Assembly (NCBI RefSeq): GCF_008831285.2
Contig: NC_045140.1
Location: 10,848,505 to 10,912,504, forward strand
Length of the DNA: 64,000 bases
Source: Nymphaea colorata
Taxonomy: Eukaryota > Streptophyta > Magnoliopsida > Nymphaeales > Nymphaeaceae
Reading direction: 5' to 3'
Below, piece by piece: positions 46,816 through 58,870 of the stretch (positions are counted from its first letter, which is position 1; each line of letters starts with the position of its first letter). Made by a program: the position numbers and the translations under genes. Under the pieces are notes generated by a model. It was not told where the DNA came from. It made no database searches and worked only from the letters and a program-made list of their open reading frames with translations.

Positions 46816-47500
46816 GAATGTTTATTGTTAAATCATTGTATTTTTGGGTTAATTGTTGGAGCATCCGCACAATTTTTGGATGAATTTTGTGCGTTTAACC
46901 TATGGTCGGGTCGGCAGTGGCTGCCATTGGGCAGAGGAAAGGGACGAGCAGAGGGGTTTCATCTGCTCACTGCTCGCTACTCACCGAAAATCGGGGGCAT
47001 GGACGATGGAAGTCATCGGGCTCCTGTTGCAGCTGTGAGAAAGAGGAACAATGGAAGCCATCGAGCTTCCGTGCGATGGACCTCTCACCACCAAGATGGA
47101 AGTCGTCGGGCTTCCGTGTGATGGACCTCTCACCACCACGATGGAAGCCGTCAGGCTTCTGTGTGATGGAAGGCGATGGAAGCCGTCGGGCTTCCATTGG
47201 AGCCGTCGAACGGTGGAACCTCTGCTAGAAAATGGTTGAAGCCAATGTCGGCAAGACCGTGAGGCAGGGAAAAAGTTTTTGGGCGTTGGACGGCTCCCAC
47301 CGCTTTGGCGGGCGACGGCCGGCCGTTTGGGCCACTGCCGGCTGTTGTGGCACGACCTGCCGGCAGCCACCCACGTTGTTGGGTGGCCTGCCAGTGGAGT
47401 TCCACCGTTCGCTTGTCGTTCAACAGGCAAGCGGTGGAGCAGCTGCGTGAAACCACTCGCGCGGTAGGCGGGTGGATTCGGGACTGGTCAGGTTAGATCC
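46816..47500 (+). other. GC-rich leader of copia E with a minisatellite
   Basis: Between the primer site and gag there is an unusually GC-rich block. At about 46995-47215 'gatggaagccgtcgggcttcc'-like units recur five or six times, with 'tgatggacctctcaccacc' spacers (period about 45-48 bases). The repeats give open frames in several registers on both strands, so I do not call a gene. 47290-47470 is the most GC-rich part of the window ('ggcggccggccgtttgg'-like). Confidence 0.6.
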
Positions 47501-47729
47501 GCCCAGGATCCATAAGTATTATTTGAAAAAAAAAATTGCCGCCCGCCTAAGACCAATTGCAGTAAGGACTTCGGATCCGGGTCGGGTCATGTCGGACCCG
47601 GCCCGTATCCATACGGTTTAAATTTTGAAAATACGGTTCCATCGGATCTAGATCGGGGCATGTCAGATCTGACCTGTATCCATACGGCTTAAACTTTGTA
47701 AAACAATTTTTTTTTAAACTAATTCTGAA

Positions 47730-48090
47730 GAGAATCGAACCGGTTCATTCGATTTAAGACCGATTCGACTCGATTCAGAACTGGTTCCTACTTTTTAGAG
47801 CCGATTCAGTTCAAAATTAAAACGGTCCTTACCAATTCAGACCCTTTAGAGACTAGTTCAGTTGATTTTCAGATGGGTTCATTTGTTTTTCAGACTGGTT
47901 CAGTTGATTTTCAGACCGATTCAGGGTTTTTAAACCGGTTCATTCAGTTTTGAAACCGATTTTAGCCATTTTCAAACCGGTTCAGTGGATTTCAGAACCA
48001 ATTCGGTCTAATTTTGACCAATTTAGTGGGTGTTTCAGTTGCAGTTTAAGAATGATACAGGTCGTTTTAAGGCCGATGCAGTGGTTCTTG
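47730..48090 (+). repeat. Degenerate repeats of an 'accggttcagttgattttcag' type word
   Basis: The pattern 'ac[ct]gg/gattcag…gattttcag' recurs about a dozen times with a period near 22-30 bases. It is strongly diverged and has no stable frame. It forms the second half of the leader of copia E. Confidence 0.7.
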
Positions 48091-48637
48091 ACCCCCTTAA
48101 GCACAATTATGGTACCAGTTTATAAAATTTTGGACTCTTTTGGGCATATTTCATTGAATCATTTGTTTTTGGAATCAATGTAAGGCAATTTTATGGGTGT
48201 ACCTTAGATGAATATTTGGAGTATGAATTTGATTTTGGTCATATCTATTGTTCAAAATGAGTAGATTTATACTTTATGTCGCTAAAGTGACCTCTGTTGT
48301 ACGAATTTACCTCTTTTGAACATTAGATGATTGTATACTTAACCATGCGGGTAATGATCAACCCAAAGGAGGATTGTTTCTTGGTCAAGTTTAAGCATAC
48401 AAGGGAATGAATATGTGATAATTTTCAGGTTTTCAGATAAATAGTGAGTCAATCCAAAGATGGGCTTGTTATTTGACAGGGCTAAATATCTATATTCATT
48501 GTCGACCAAGAATACCACTTATAGTTAATATTTCAATCCAAAGATTGGATATTAATGTTGCACCGGTACCTTGTGATGGGATTTAGGCCATTGTATTTAA
48601 ATTCATTTATATTTGTTATTTCATTTATATACATGTA

Positions 48638-49888
48638 TTGATTATGAGCAAGTTTGGTCATTTTGTTCTTTGTATAGTGAGTTCTGCTTCCATGATATCT
48701 GTAAATTTGAGTATTATTCCTGAGTTAAATGTTTCGAATTTTAAAAGTAAGAATAGAAAGATTGTTAAGGAAGTTACAGTTGACTATTTATCCATTAAGA
48801 AACAAAATAAGCATAAGGAAGGCAAATCAGGCTACTTCTTTTGCAAGGGTGAAGGTCATATGAAGAATGATTGTACCAAATATCACGCATGGTGTGAAAG
48901 GAAATGAACACTTCTCATTTTGGTTTGTTTAACTTCAGTACCCAGAAATACTTGTTGGGTAGATTTGGTTGCTACTACTCACATAAGTGTTTCTATGCAA
49001 AGCTGCCTAAATTGTCGAACACCAAATGATGTTGAAAGATTCATCTATGTGGGTGATAGCAAGAAGGCGAAGGTTGAAGTCATAGCAGATTTTTAGTTAT
49101 TGTTAAAGACTGGTTGTTATTTAAATTTGACAAAAACTTATGTAGTACCATCTTTTAGACAGAATTTGATTTCTATTTCCTCGTTGGATAAATTTGGTTA
49201 TTATTGTTCATTTGGAGATAGTAAATTGAAGTTGTTTCTACACTCAAATTTGATTGCCATAGGTTCTTTGTCTAGTAGCGATAACCTTTATTTGCTTGAT
49301 ACGGTTGCTTCATATCATGAAACCTTGCATGTTACGTCTAGTGGTACTAAATGAAAATTAGCCAATGAGAATTCTGCTATGTTGTGACATAGGCGCTTAG
49401 GACATATCACTAAAAAGATGATAAAAAGGATTGTGTCAAATGGAATTCTTGAATCCATTGATTTTGCAGACTTTAATGTTTGCATTGAATATATAAAGGG
49501 AAAGCGAACAAACATTAAGAAAACAGGTGCAGATAGAGCTTCAGACGCCTTAGAACTGATTCATATGGATGTTTGTGGTCCATTCCCTATGGCTTGTTGG
49601 AATGGACAACAATATTTTATCACGTTCATAGATGATTATTCTTGTTATGGTTACCTGTATTTGATTCATGAGAAGTCTCAATCCTTAGACATTTTCAAAT
49701 CATTTAAAGCGGAAGTTGAGAATCAAGTAAGCAAAATGATTAAAACCGTTAGATTCGACCGTGGTGGTGAATGCTATGGTAGATTTGATGGATCAGGTGA
49801 ACAACGTCCGGACCCTTTCGCTAAGTACCTAGAGGAATGCGGCATAGTCCCTCAATTCACCATGCCGGGTTCTCTCAAAATGAATTAA
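48638..49888 (+). pseudogene. Copia E: Gag knuckle, protease, gag-pre-integrase and integrase N-terminal part; truncated
   Basis: In order: a knuckle-type 'CKGEGHMKNDC' near 48843 (48638-48907), a protease-like stretch with 'CWVDLVATTHIS' near 48955, 'YVVPSFRQNLISISSLDKFG' near 49139, gag-pre-integrase 'HRRLGHITKKMIKR' near 49389, and integrase with 'FITFIDDYSCYGYLYLI' near 49614 (first D) and 'VRFDRGGECYG' near 49748 (second D). The open frame ends near 49888, before the catalytic E, RT and RNase H. Stops occur between segments. The element therefore lacks its 3' half and 3' LTR. Confidence 0.88.
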
Positions 49889-51180
49889 ATTGGAATATTT
49901 CCTGATATGTGCTTTTTCTTCTTTTTTTTTTAAGGGAAACTATGATATTCAGTTACTCGTACTTAGATGTGTGTGCCACCCACACAACGATTATGCGCCT
50001 GAAAAGAAGGTGGGAATTCAGGGTATTTTAGAAATTTTATTAAAAATTGCTTTTTTAAATTTTTAACTTTTACACTATTTTTTGTTTTTATATAAAAGGG
50101 TTACCTTATGACTAGAAAGTAGTATTTTGTTCATTATGCAAGATGGTGCACGATTTTTTTTTGTGCTCCCGAAAGTGATTATAACCGGCATCGACTTACA
50201 CTGATCGATCTGAATTGCCGTGGGCTCTGCTTTAATAGTAGATCTGGACTATGGACTAATTAAATGCTCCATGCTCTAGCATTAAACTTAATGGTCGAGT
50301 ATTTTAAATTTAAATGATAAAAATACCCTTGGCAATAAAAATATGAACCCCTTCCTACTGGGACAAATGTGGAAAAATAAAACCATCACCTTCCTATGAA
50401 CATGTGAAAGCCCATGCAGACTGATTTCAGTGGTTGAGCTGAACATCTACAGTGCTCCAACTGTTACTCATCAAATCTTGTGCAGTCCATTCAGCTAGGT
50501 GGGTACGAAATGACTGAAGTTCCCTCCATGATAAAATGGAAAAAAGAAAGGCTCTCCCCTGCAATGATAAAATGGAAAATTATGAATTGATATCAAGTCA
50601 CCACATATGCATGTCACTCAATAATATGGGCCATCACATTACTCTTCTTTCAAGTCATGAGAATACCAAGGCTCACCATCTTGGTGAAGGGCACTTATAG
50701 TTAGATAGGTGATAATTTTTTTTCACTAGTGCTAGAAAGATATGCAAAATGGTATTTTTGAATTGTTATATTTCTGATATTCCTTTTTAGAGTCAAAATA
50801 ATTCTTCATTAACTTAACAGTCGACTTTACTTCTAATTAGCCGTGTAATGACATACCTTCGTTTTTTAACTATGTTGAAAATTCAGATCTCCTTTTAGTA
50901 TACTTAAATGTTGAATTGTGTCTTCAAAGAATTCATTGCGGCATTTTCTAAGGTTTGTTGCATACTCTTTACTAATGTTGTCTCTATCGTGTTGTGTATA
51001 CAGTGTAGTTTTCTGAATAGCTTAATTCTGTGTCAGATTGGGATCAAAGCAACAAGATCATCGGTAGTTTCCATGCAATGACAGAGAAAAACTCTGGCTT
51101 GTAAAATTCAAAGTCCTTACAATGAATGCAAGGAACAGTTTGATGACTTCAAGGAGGATAAGGCTTGGGGAAAATCTTGG
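49889..51180. other. No gene recognised
   Basis: AT-rich sequence with short T runs. A primer-site-like 'tgggatcaaagc' near 51038 hints at another decayed copia start, but no Gag similarity follows. Confidence 0.5.
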
Positions 51181-51245
51181 CTTCTTCTTAATTCGATATC
51201 TTTTCTTTAATGCCTTCGAAGAAAAGATATTGAATTAAGAAAAGG
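51181..51245. repeat. Near-perfect hairpin, about 21-bp stem and 11-base loop
   Basis: 51187-51207 pairs with 51219-51239, with one G-T type mismatch, and the pairing frays outward to 51181 and 51245. The loop is 'taatgccttcg'. It could be the remnant of a small inverted-repeat element or a hairpin RNA; nothing in the sequence decides. Confidence 0.8.
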
Positions 51246-51394
51246 AAGCATTCACCCTTGAAGCAACAAGATCCCTAGAAAAAAGGGAAACTATGGGAGA
51301 CGTTTGATAGCCTATGTCACCTAAGTTCGGGATGTAGGTGTGGGTGCTGGTGCAGCACATCTCAAAAAATTTTGGTGCGACGGTATGACGAGAG

Positions 51395-51396
51395 TA

Positions 51397-51436
<40 letters not shown>

Positions 51437-51452
51437 TTATAATAATAATAAT
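51395..51452. repeat. (ATT)n microsatellite followed by (AAT)n
   Basis: About 12 ATT units followed, after a short AT spacer, by four AAT-type units. The two parts are complementary and could fold back. It lies at the downstream edge of the hAT-derived region. Confidence 0.95.
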
Positions 51453-52123
51453 ATGTATACAATATATATGACAAAAAAAATGTCTATAAACCATAAAATT
51501 ATTAAATAACAAGATGGAAATTGCAATATTGCTAATAATGATATCATTATCAATCATCAATTCAACATTTAACAAAAAATATACTCTAGTTTTGAGTTCA
51601 TAGAATCACAGTTCATACAGTCATACATACTTCATAGTCCATACATCAATACATATTACATCACCAATCAGAGTTGCATTTTACTTCCAATTCCACCAAT
51701 ATCTTGATTTTCTTGAATGTTTTCAACGATATCATCATCATCAAATGCCTCAAAAGGAATACCAGGTTCAAAAAATCCATGTTGGCAATATATAAATTGC
51801 ATTCTCCATCGAAATCAAATTCATCTAGATTTACATCCCAATATTGAGATGATCCACAACTGCATTTTATTTAAAGACAAAAGTTAAACAATAAAAAATA
51901 TGTATCACAAAAATATAAAAAATCTAATACAACATAAGAAATTAAGCAAAACAAAACAACCTAATAAAGAAATACTTGTAAAGTCCTCTGCATGTTAGCT
52001 AGTGAACTTGTTCCTTTTAATGTTGTGTATATAACCATATATGTTCCAATTTCTTTGACAACAGGATGATGTAACAAGTTGTGATAGTAACCTCAAAGCA
52101 AGTTTATGAAGCACAGACATTTT

Positions 52124-53953
52124 TTATCCATAGGATGCCCACCAATCAAAAGGACTCAAGTCATCATCTTCTCTTGCTTCTGTTGTGCCTTCTAAACTAA
52201 AATCTCCTAAAGAAAACTTGTTATATTCACAAATAGCTTCTCTTATGGTATAAGAATTTGTAAAAAATCTGTTCATACATGACATTCTTTGAGTGTTTAA
52301 TTCATTATCTAAATTTGGAGTAACACGTCTAGGAGCTCCTTCAATCCATTTTTTAGTGTAATTTCTGGGATTTAAAGAATGAGTCATGAAATGCAAGGAG
52401 TCTTGCTTTTATCCTATTTTTCAACTAATATTGTACTTATGCGATCAAAGAACTCTGAATTATCAAGTACAATGTCTTGTTTTTCTTTCCTAAAAACTAT
52501 ACACTGAATTTGTTCAATCATATCATCCCACATTGCGTAAACTTTGTGAAGCATAAGCTCATCTTTATCAACAGCTCTCAACATGCACCAAATTGGCTCT
52601 TTAAAATCTAACAAATATGCAATTTTATCCCACCATTTATTTTCAACAATAAGGTTTTTAATGCTTTGAGCTTTAGCCTCATCTTCAACCCGATAAAAGA
52701 TCCACAATCTACTAAACACCATTTGAATAAGTGCATCTCGCACTCTTTGAATTCTTTTCAACATGACAATTATTGAAGCAAATTGTGTCTCTACAACCTT
52801 TAACAATCTCAAATCAGAATAAGTAGTAAAAAGAGACAATGCATGTTGATGATTAACGATGAAATTTCTAATATTTTTTACATCTTTTTCAATCTCTTGA
52901 ATTCATGAGAATAGCTCATGCCCCTTAGGATCTACATCTTGACTTGGAGGATTGCATATGTCCTTCAGTGCTAAATTCAAAGTATGTGCAACACATGGAG
53001 TCCAAAAAATATGTGGAAAACCATACCTCAAACTAAGTCCAGCACTTTTGCATACAGCAGCATTGTCTGCAATCAGCTACAACACTTTATCAGGACCAAT
53101 TTCCTTGATGGCTTCTACAAATAATTGCTTCAAATATCTTCCATGTTTATATTCTCCAGATGCATCAACTGCCTTCAAAAATATTGGTTCATCACGTGCA
53201 ATGACAATGAAATTAATTAGTGGACGTCTTTGAATATCTGTCCACCCATCAGAAACAATTGATACCCCAGTCGGGTTCCATTTAAACTTTTTTCTTTCTA
53301 AACTTGCTCAACCTCGTTTTTTTTTTCATTATGAAGAAGTGATGTACGCAACCTTTATAAATCAGGAGGTATATATCTTAATAATTTGCTATTTGCAAAC
53401 ATAATACAAGCGCCTTTTTTCAATATGGAGTTCTAGCTACATGAAAAGGAATGCAGCTAGAATAGAAAAACTTAGCAATCACTTTATCTATTTCTACTCT
53501 TCCGCAAGAATCAAAACATATCTCTATAGTCTTTCTTTTTCTATCAGAACTCTTAGGGTTTGTCACAATAATACATGTTTTCTTCTTGTTGTAGATTGGA
53601 TCAGCACGATCTTGCAACCTCTTGAACTCTCGAGCTTTTTTTGTATAAATTTTTGTACATCCTCGGATTCCATGACCTGACAACTTCAACAAATGTGCCC
53701 TAATTCTTGTGCAAGTTCCTACAAATGTACCTTGACAATATTTGCATACAAATTGTTCATTTCCACTACCACTGTCTACATCTTTAGTCACTGCTTTCAT
53801 TTCTTTCCATAGTGGTTGTTCTTCATATGCAAATGCTTCACCAGGTAGCGTAGAAGACTTTGAAACATCACCTTCATCCACATTCACACTACATGAAGAA
53901 CCTATTGCAAGAGAATCTGAAACAACTTCTTTTCCTTTCGTTCTGTTTGCCAT
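52124..53953 (-). pseudogene. Decayed hAT-superfamily transposase (BED finger, DUF659-like core, C-terminal dimerisation region)
   Basis: The reading starts at the ATG at 53953 (MANRTKGKEVV). Residues 60-105 form a BED-type zinc finger: 'FVCKYCQGTF' followed by 'RIRAHLLKLSGHGIRGC'. The DUF659-like core follows in broken frames from about 53420 to 52950, with 'VSIVSDGWTDI' near 53255, 'NFIVIARDEPIFLKAVDASG' near 53205 and 'LIADNAAVCKSAG' near 53070. A frame from 52839 to 52414 and a last frame (52396-52124) carry the C-terminal part, ending in 'PFDWWASYG', which resembles the hAT dimerisation motif (D-P-x-x-W-W). Several stops and frame shifts make it inactive. Transposases of this type cut and paste hAT elements with 8-bp duplications. 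Confidence 0.88.
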
Positions 53954-55692
53954 CTTTTATGGTTTTACCTTCAAAGTTCAAAATAAAAAATTTCAAATAA
54001 AATAAATTTAAGATTCTTATAATAGATAACAACATAGACTATATACTGCATAACTGCAGCCATCCAGATTTCACAAAAAACAAAATATAAAACAAAAGCA
54101 GCTTGCAGCACTGGTTTTTAATCAGAAACCAGCAGAGAGCCAGAGAAATCAGAAAACAAGGAATATACTAAAATCAGTTTTGTATAGATCAGCTCCATAT
54201 ATTTAACGATTGTGAATAACGATTTTGTATCCAATGTGTATACCATTCATTTGTTAGAAGTGGTATTTAGAAGTGGAAAGAGAAAAAGAAAACAGAACAT
54301 GTGCTTTAAATGTGTGAAAAAATTTTATGACATTGTGAACACAAGTTATTAGAATCTTTTTTGTTCCCAAAGCACCTTATGTTCGAAAACATGAGCTTTA
54401 TATGGACAATCAATGGCATTATGTGCAAGCTTTTTCATTTGATCGTCGGCCTTTCCAAGAGCTTTTGGTTACCTTTTACACATATAATTGTATGTTTTCG
54501 GGTGACCAACAGGTTTTTAAGTTGCTAAATTGGTATTATCTACCGTTTATAAGTTTCTCAAATGCATTGTATTGAAGCGTTAGTGTTTTAATTTTTTCTT
54601 TTGTAACGCATTTCTCTTCTGCCTCGTTCATTTTTTTCCCCTTTTTTCGTTTTGAAACTCTTTTCGTCGATATGTAATTGCTGATTTCTGAAGTCATGAG
54701 CATTTGTTTCCCTACTTCATCCACAATGTTTCAAGTCAAAGCTATTTTACTCTCATTGCCACCACTGAGTGCTCTTTCCCCCCTTTGCTCCTTTCCTTTC
54801 TTGTGCCTCTAGAGATTTCCCATCGTTTTTATATTTTAATTTGTTCTTGTTTGTTCCTTGCTTTCACGAGAAATTTATTTCCTGCCAACAAAAATAGAGC
54901 TGATTTTCCTTGTAAAATAAAACCAGGTGTATACTAAAATACATAATATACTAAAATCGAAAGGATTGATCTATAGAAATCAAAAAACGCTTTCTAATAG
55001 TCTGATAGAATGACTAACCTGAGGGTGGGTTGTCGGCACTGGGAATAAAGAGCAAAGGAGTCGAAAGCAAGCCACTGTTCGACTTCAGCCGGCGGTGGGA
55101 GAGAGAGAGGTGGATCGAACTGGATGCTGACAATAGAAAACGAGAAAACCCAAAAATGAGAAAAAAAAAAAAGAGAGAACCAGACCAAATGAGGAAACCC
55201 AAATATGCAACACCATTCTCAAAACAGAAAATGGGGAGAGGGAGAGTGGGAAAGAGTGATAGCTAATTGCCTCGAATGGAGGTCCCCCCGCCCTGCAGGC
55301 TGCAAGCAACCAGTTCGACGGCTCCACCCAATGCGACTTATAGAACAGGGACGAAGAAGAAGAAGGGACAAAGAGGGATGAAGGTCAAAGAAGAGGGAAG
55401 AAGAAGAAGAAGGGATGAAGAGGGAAAGGTCGAAGAAGAGGGACGAAGAAGGGGGCGATGATCGACTTTGTTAAAAACTTAAAAATAGAAAAAAACCCTA
55501 ACAATTGGACTAAAGTAGACTTTCTCGCCTTTGACCACACTTGACATGGGTCAAACGCGAGTCTGGTGTGAGTCGAAAAAAGATTTTAGCCGGGTGCGGC
55601 TGACCGCACCTGACTCTTGTTTGACCCATTTGGGTGCGCACCTGGGTGCGAGACGAAAAATGGTGCACCCAGGTTTTATTATCAACTCTGGT
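53954..55692 (-). other. 5' non-coding part and probable end of the hAT element
   Basis: Upstream of the transposase start (minus strand) lies non-coding sequence with a purine-rich GAAGAA/GGGA tract at 55325-55462. It ends in a block at 55575-55670 where 'gggtgcgcacc', 'gggtgcgag' and 'ggtgcaccc' recur, as expected of subterminal repeats. On the minus strand the end would read CAGAGTTGATAATAAAACC (55692 inward), which resembles hAT termini. A related 'gtgggtgctggtgcagcac' word lies near 51340 on the other side of the transposase. Matching inverted repeats with a target duplication were not found, so the limits are approximate. Confidence 0.5.
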
Positions 55693-57297
55693 TTAGCTAG
55701 GAACATCGGCCTTAGATCTTTCGGGCATGAAGTATTAAAGTGAGGCCATTCCATCAGATCTAAGGTCAAGTCGTTGTTGGCATTAGCGATGTCACTCGAT
55801 TTGAACTGGATATACTATCTACCAATATCCAATTAATCATCAGAGGTTCACATACTCAGATTCAAATTCCGATCTAAATGTGAATGAAAAAGTTTATAAG
55901 AATATTTAAATTATAAATTGAAAATCTGAATCAGTTCAGAATCCATTTTCTAATCCAAAACCAAATCTGAGTTTGATTCTTCAACATACAACCGAATGAG
56001 AGCCACATCATTATATATTAAAAACGAAATGTTTAAATGTGTGAATATTGGATATAGAATTTTTACAAACTAATTAATCCAAATTCAAATTTGATTGGAT
56101 ATTTATTTAAAAATGAACACAATACAAATTCTGTCAGATGTCATTTTTCAAATCGGAATGTTTTTCAGTTTTCCATATCCAGCTTGCTTTAATAAATTCG
56201 ATGGATCTCCGGTCCAAACCTAAGTTATTAACATCTTAGTGTAAAACAATCAAATCATAACATTTCATGCAGATGCCTAAGATCCTTAATTTGATTAATC
56301 ATAAATTTCTGTGTGAATATTTTGTCGTGTTAGCAAAAACTAGCAACAGCAGATTCGTGAGCTTAAAATCAGAGGCAGTCAAGCGCCTGCTAGTTTTTTA
56401 AGTTATCATCAAGATTGGATCCAGTTGAAACCTTTATGCCTAAAACTTAATCCAAGATCCAATACTTCCCCAGAGGTTTAGTAAATTGTTATTATGCCCA
56501 AGTTGAATGCAAACTCATACCATACACTTACACACACCCAAATATGGGTAACATTAAATGCAAGGTGAAACCTAAACCAGGTCGTATGTCTTAACCTGAA
56601 CAAAGATCTGAATAACTAACGAAACAATTGCCTAACCGAAATCACAAACATTCATATCTATGCCCAAAAGGAAAGATGAATATGGATCCAAATCCAAACC
56701 CAGATATTCACCTAAACCATGCCCATATATTCAATTACGCCCTGAACTGCAATGATTGTCCAAACCCAAATTCAAACCAGAACCAAAACTATCTCCACAC
56801 TTAAATTAACCGAAAATCAGGACAGGACCCAATCCGGAATCCACACCCACAAGCTAACTGACTCAATTACCAACATATGCCAAGTCCAAATTTTGAACCT
56901 ATTAATCCAAGCCCAAAGTATATTATAGATCCAAACACTACAGAAAAATAGCTACAGGCAATGGCAGGGAAGAGGGCCAGAACAGCTACAGGCCGCAGCC
57001 TGTGGGTAGCAGCGGCTGGGTAGAAGAAACTTTAGTGACGTTCAGCTAGGACATCAGAAAGAAATTTTGGTGGCATGAAGAATGCGTCAGTAAATGCCCT
57101 GTATGCTGCCATTTAGAGTTTCTCGTCTTGAAAGTCAGCAATGTATTGATGATAGTTGACCATCGATGAAACATTAGTAAAGCTTTTCTTTTCTTCCTCT
57201 GCTGAACCACAAATCAGACCCTAATTAATATAAAGCAAGTCCCAAATACAGGAGGTAAAACTCATCATCACAAAACTTCACCTTCTACTGATGAAAG
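55693..57297. other. No gene recognised
   Basis: AT-rich and rich in 'aatccaaa' and 'aaacccaa' words, especially 56680-56960; a decayed LTR or leader region is possible. Short ORFs only. Confidence 0.5.
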
Positions 57298-57660
57298 TGT
57301 GAAAAGGAAGATAAAGAGAAACAAGAAACGATTTACTGTGGTTCAGTCTAATGATGACTTACATCCACGAATAAAAAGCACTAGCTAGTTGCTCTATTTT
57401 TCTCGTTTTTATTTCTTTCTCTAGCTCCAATATTTATACATAGATAGACACTAGGATTGCAATGATTGTTTCCATGATTCTCTCTTGGGTAAAGGGAATC
57501 AGTTAAATTTTCCTCATTTGTGCTGAGTTGGTTGTTGCCTTGATCTTCTCCTTGATTAGGAATAGATCCTCCTCCGATCTTCTTTCCTTAATTGATTTTA
57601 TCAGCACTAGCTGGCATATCTTCAACCTTATCTCTTCTATCATTATCTGTTCTGCTAACA
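57298..57660 (-). repeat. 3' LTR of copia D (minus strand)
   Basis: 363 bases, TGTGAAAAGG...GCTAACA on the plus strand; pairs with 61033-61394. Confidence 0.94.
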
Positions 57661-57737
57661 ACCCCCCTCAAGCTAATAGTGGATGCAACCAATGGAAGCT
57701 TGTTGAGCAAGTGAGAAAATTGTTGTTGTCCTAATGG

Positions 57738-58190
57738 TTAGAAGAAAACATCGGCAATTTGACCCTTGGAGGAGATATACTTGACATCAAGTTCTCCACT
57801 AGCTATCTTTTCTTTCACAAAATGTATGTTGATTTCAACATGTTTGCAATGACTGTGGTGAACAGGATGGGCTGCAAGATGAGAAGCTCCAATATTGTCA
57901 CACCATAGTTTGGCTTTGGCTCCTTCTTTAACACCTGGTTCTTGCAGCAAAGTTTTGATCCACATTATTTCGGCGGTGGCATTGGCCTGTGACCTATATT
58001 CAGCTTCGGTACTGGATCTAGAAACAACACCTTGCTTCTTCGAGCTCCAAGATATAAGGTTACGTCCAAGAAAAACAGCATGGCCTCCCTCCTATATGCG
58101 ATCATCTGGGCAGCTAGCCCAATCGGCATCACTATAAACTGGGATGGATAGAAGCACATGGTTGAATGATTAGCTCATGTGACATGGTGT
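57738..58190 (-). pseudogene. RNase H of copia D
   Basis: Copia RNase H similarity in two frames: 'AEIMWIKTLLQEPGVKEG', 'LWCDNIGASHLAAHPVHH' and 'HVEINIHFVKEKI' in 57738-57965 extended upstream, and 'LFFLDVTLYLGA'-type sequence in the other frame, corresponding to the usual R-N-L-I-S-W-x-S-x-K-K-Q. A stop lies before the 'GGHAVFLG' stretch. This domain removes the RNA strand during reverse transcription. Confidence 0.85.
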
Positions 58191-58870
58191 GCTTTAAGTA
58201 TATGAGGATTCTTTGTACTGTGTTTTAATGCTCTTATGTTGGTTGATGCATCAATTGGCATACTCTATTGACAGAGTATTTTAAATCTAGTCTTGTCATG
58301 GTGGCATACTAAAGTGCACTGACTACACTCCTATATAGAGTGGCAATGAAAATTTTGCTTCTATACCCAAGAAGAAATGAAGTTGGCCAAGATCCTTGAT
58401 GGCGAGTTCCTGTTGAAATCTCTAAATAACATTATGAATTTGATTAGTGCGGCTTCCAGTAATGATTATGTCATCGACATAAACTAACACATATATAACA
58501 TATTGCTTGTTTCTGCAAATAAAAAGTGAAGTGTTAGCTTTGGCACTAATAAATCCCAATTGTAAGAGAAAATTTCTTAATCAAGCAAACGAAGCACAAG
58601 GTGCCTGTTTCAATCCATAGAGAGCCTTTTCAAGCCTGTAAACATGGTTAGGGAATCTTGTGTCTTCAAACCCAGGAGGCTGAGCCATGATACTTTTTAT
58701 GAAAAATGTCCATGCAAAAAGGTGTTTTGAACATCTAGTTGTCGTACTACTCACTTATGGCTCAAAGCAATGGTTAGCACAATTCTAATTTTAGTGGGTT
58801 GACTACAGGACTAAAGGTTTCGGTATAGTCCACACCTTCAATTTGGATGTAGCCTTTAGCCACAACACGG
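58191..58870 (-). pseudogene. Reverse transcriptase of copia D
   Basis: Similarity runs over several frames: '[20 protein letters not shown]' near 58850-58790, '[14 protein letters not shown]' near 58740, and a degraded region near 58480 where the catalytic YVDD would be ('FMSMT' in the read frame). Numerous stops make it inactive. Confidence 0.8.

Noticed and set aside
46780-47496. Many overlapping ORFs on both strands in the GC-rich leader
   Set aside because: GC-rich tandem repeats have few stop codons in any frame; no frame is favoured.
51038-51049. Primer-site-like 'tgggatcaaagc'
   Set aside because: Only a partial match and no Gag similarity downstream, so not enough for a copia call.
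55030-55461. Lys/Arg/Glu-rich ORFs
   Set aside because: They read through a GAAGAA/GGGA purine tract in the non-coding part of the hAT element.
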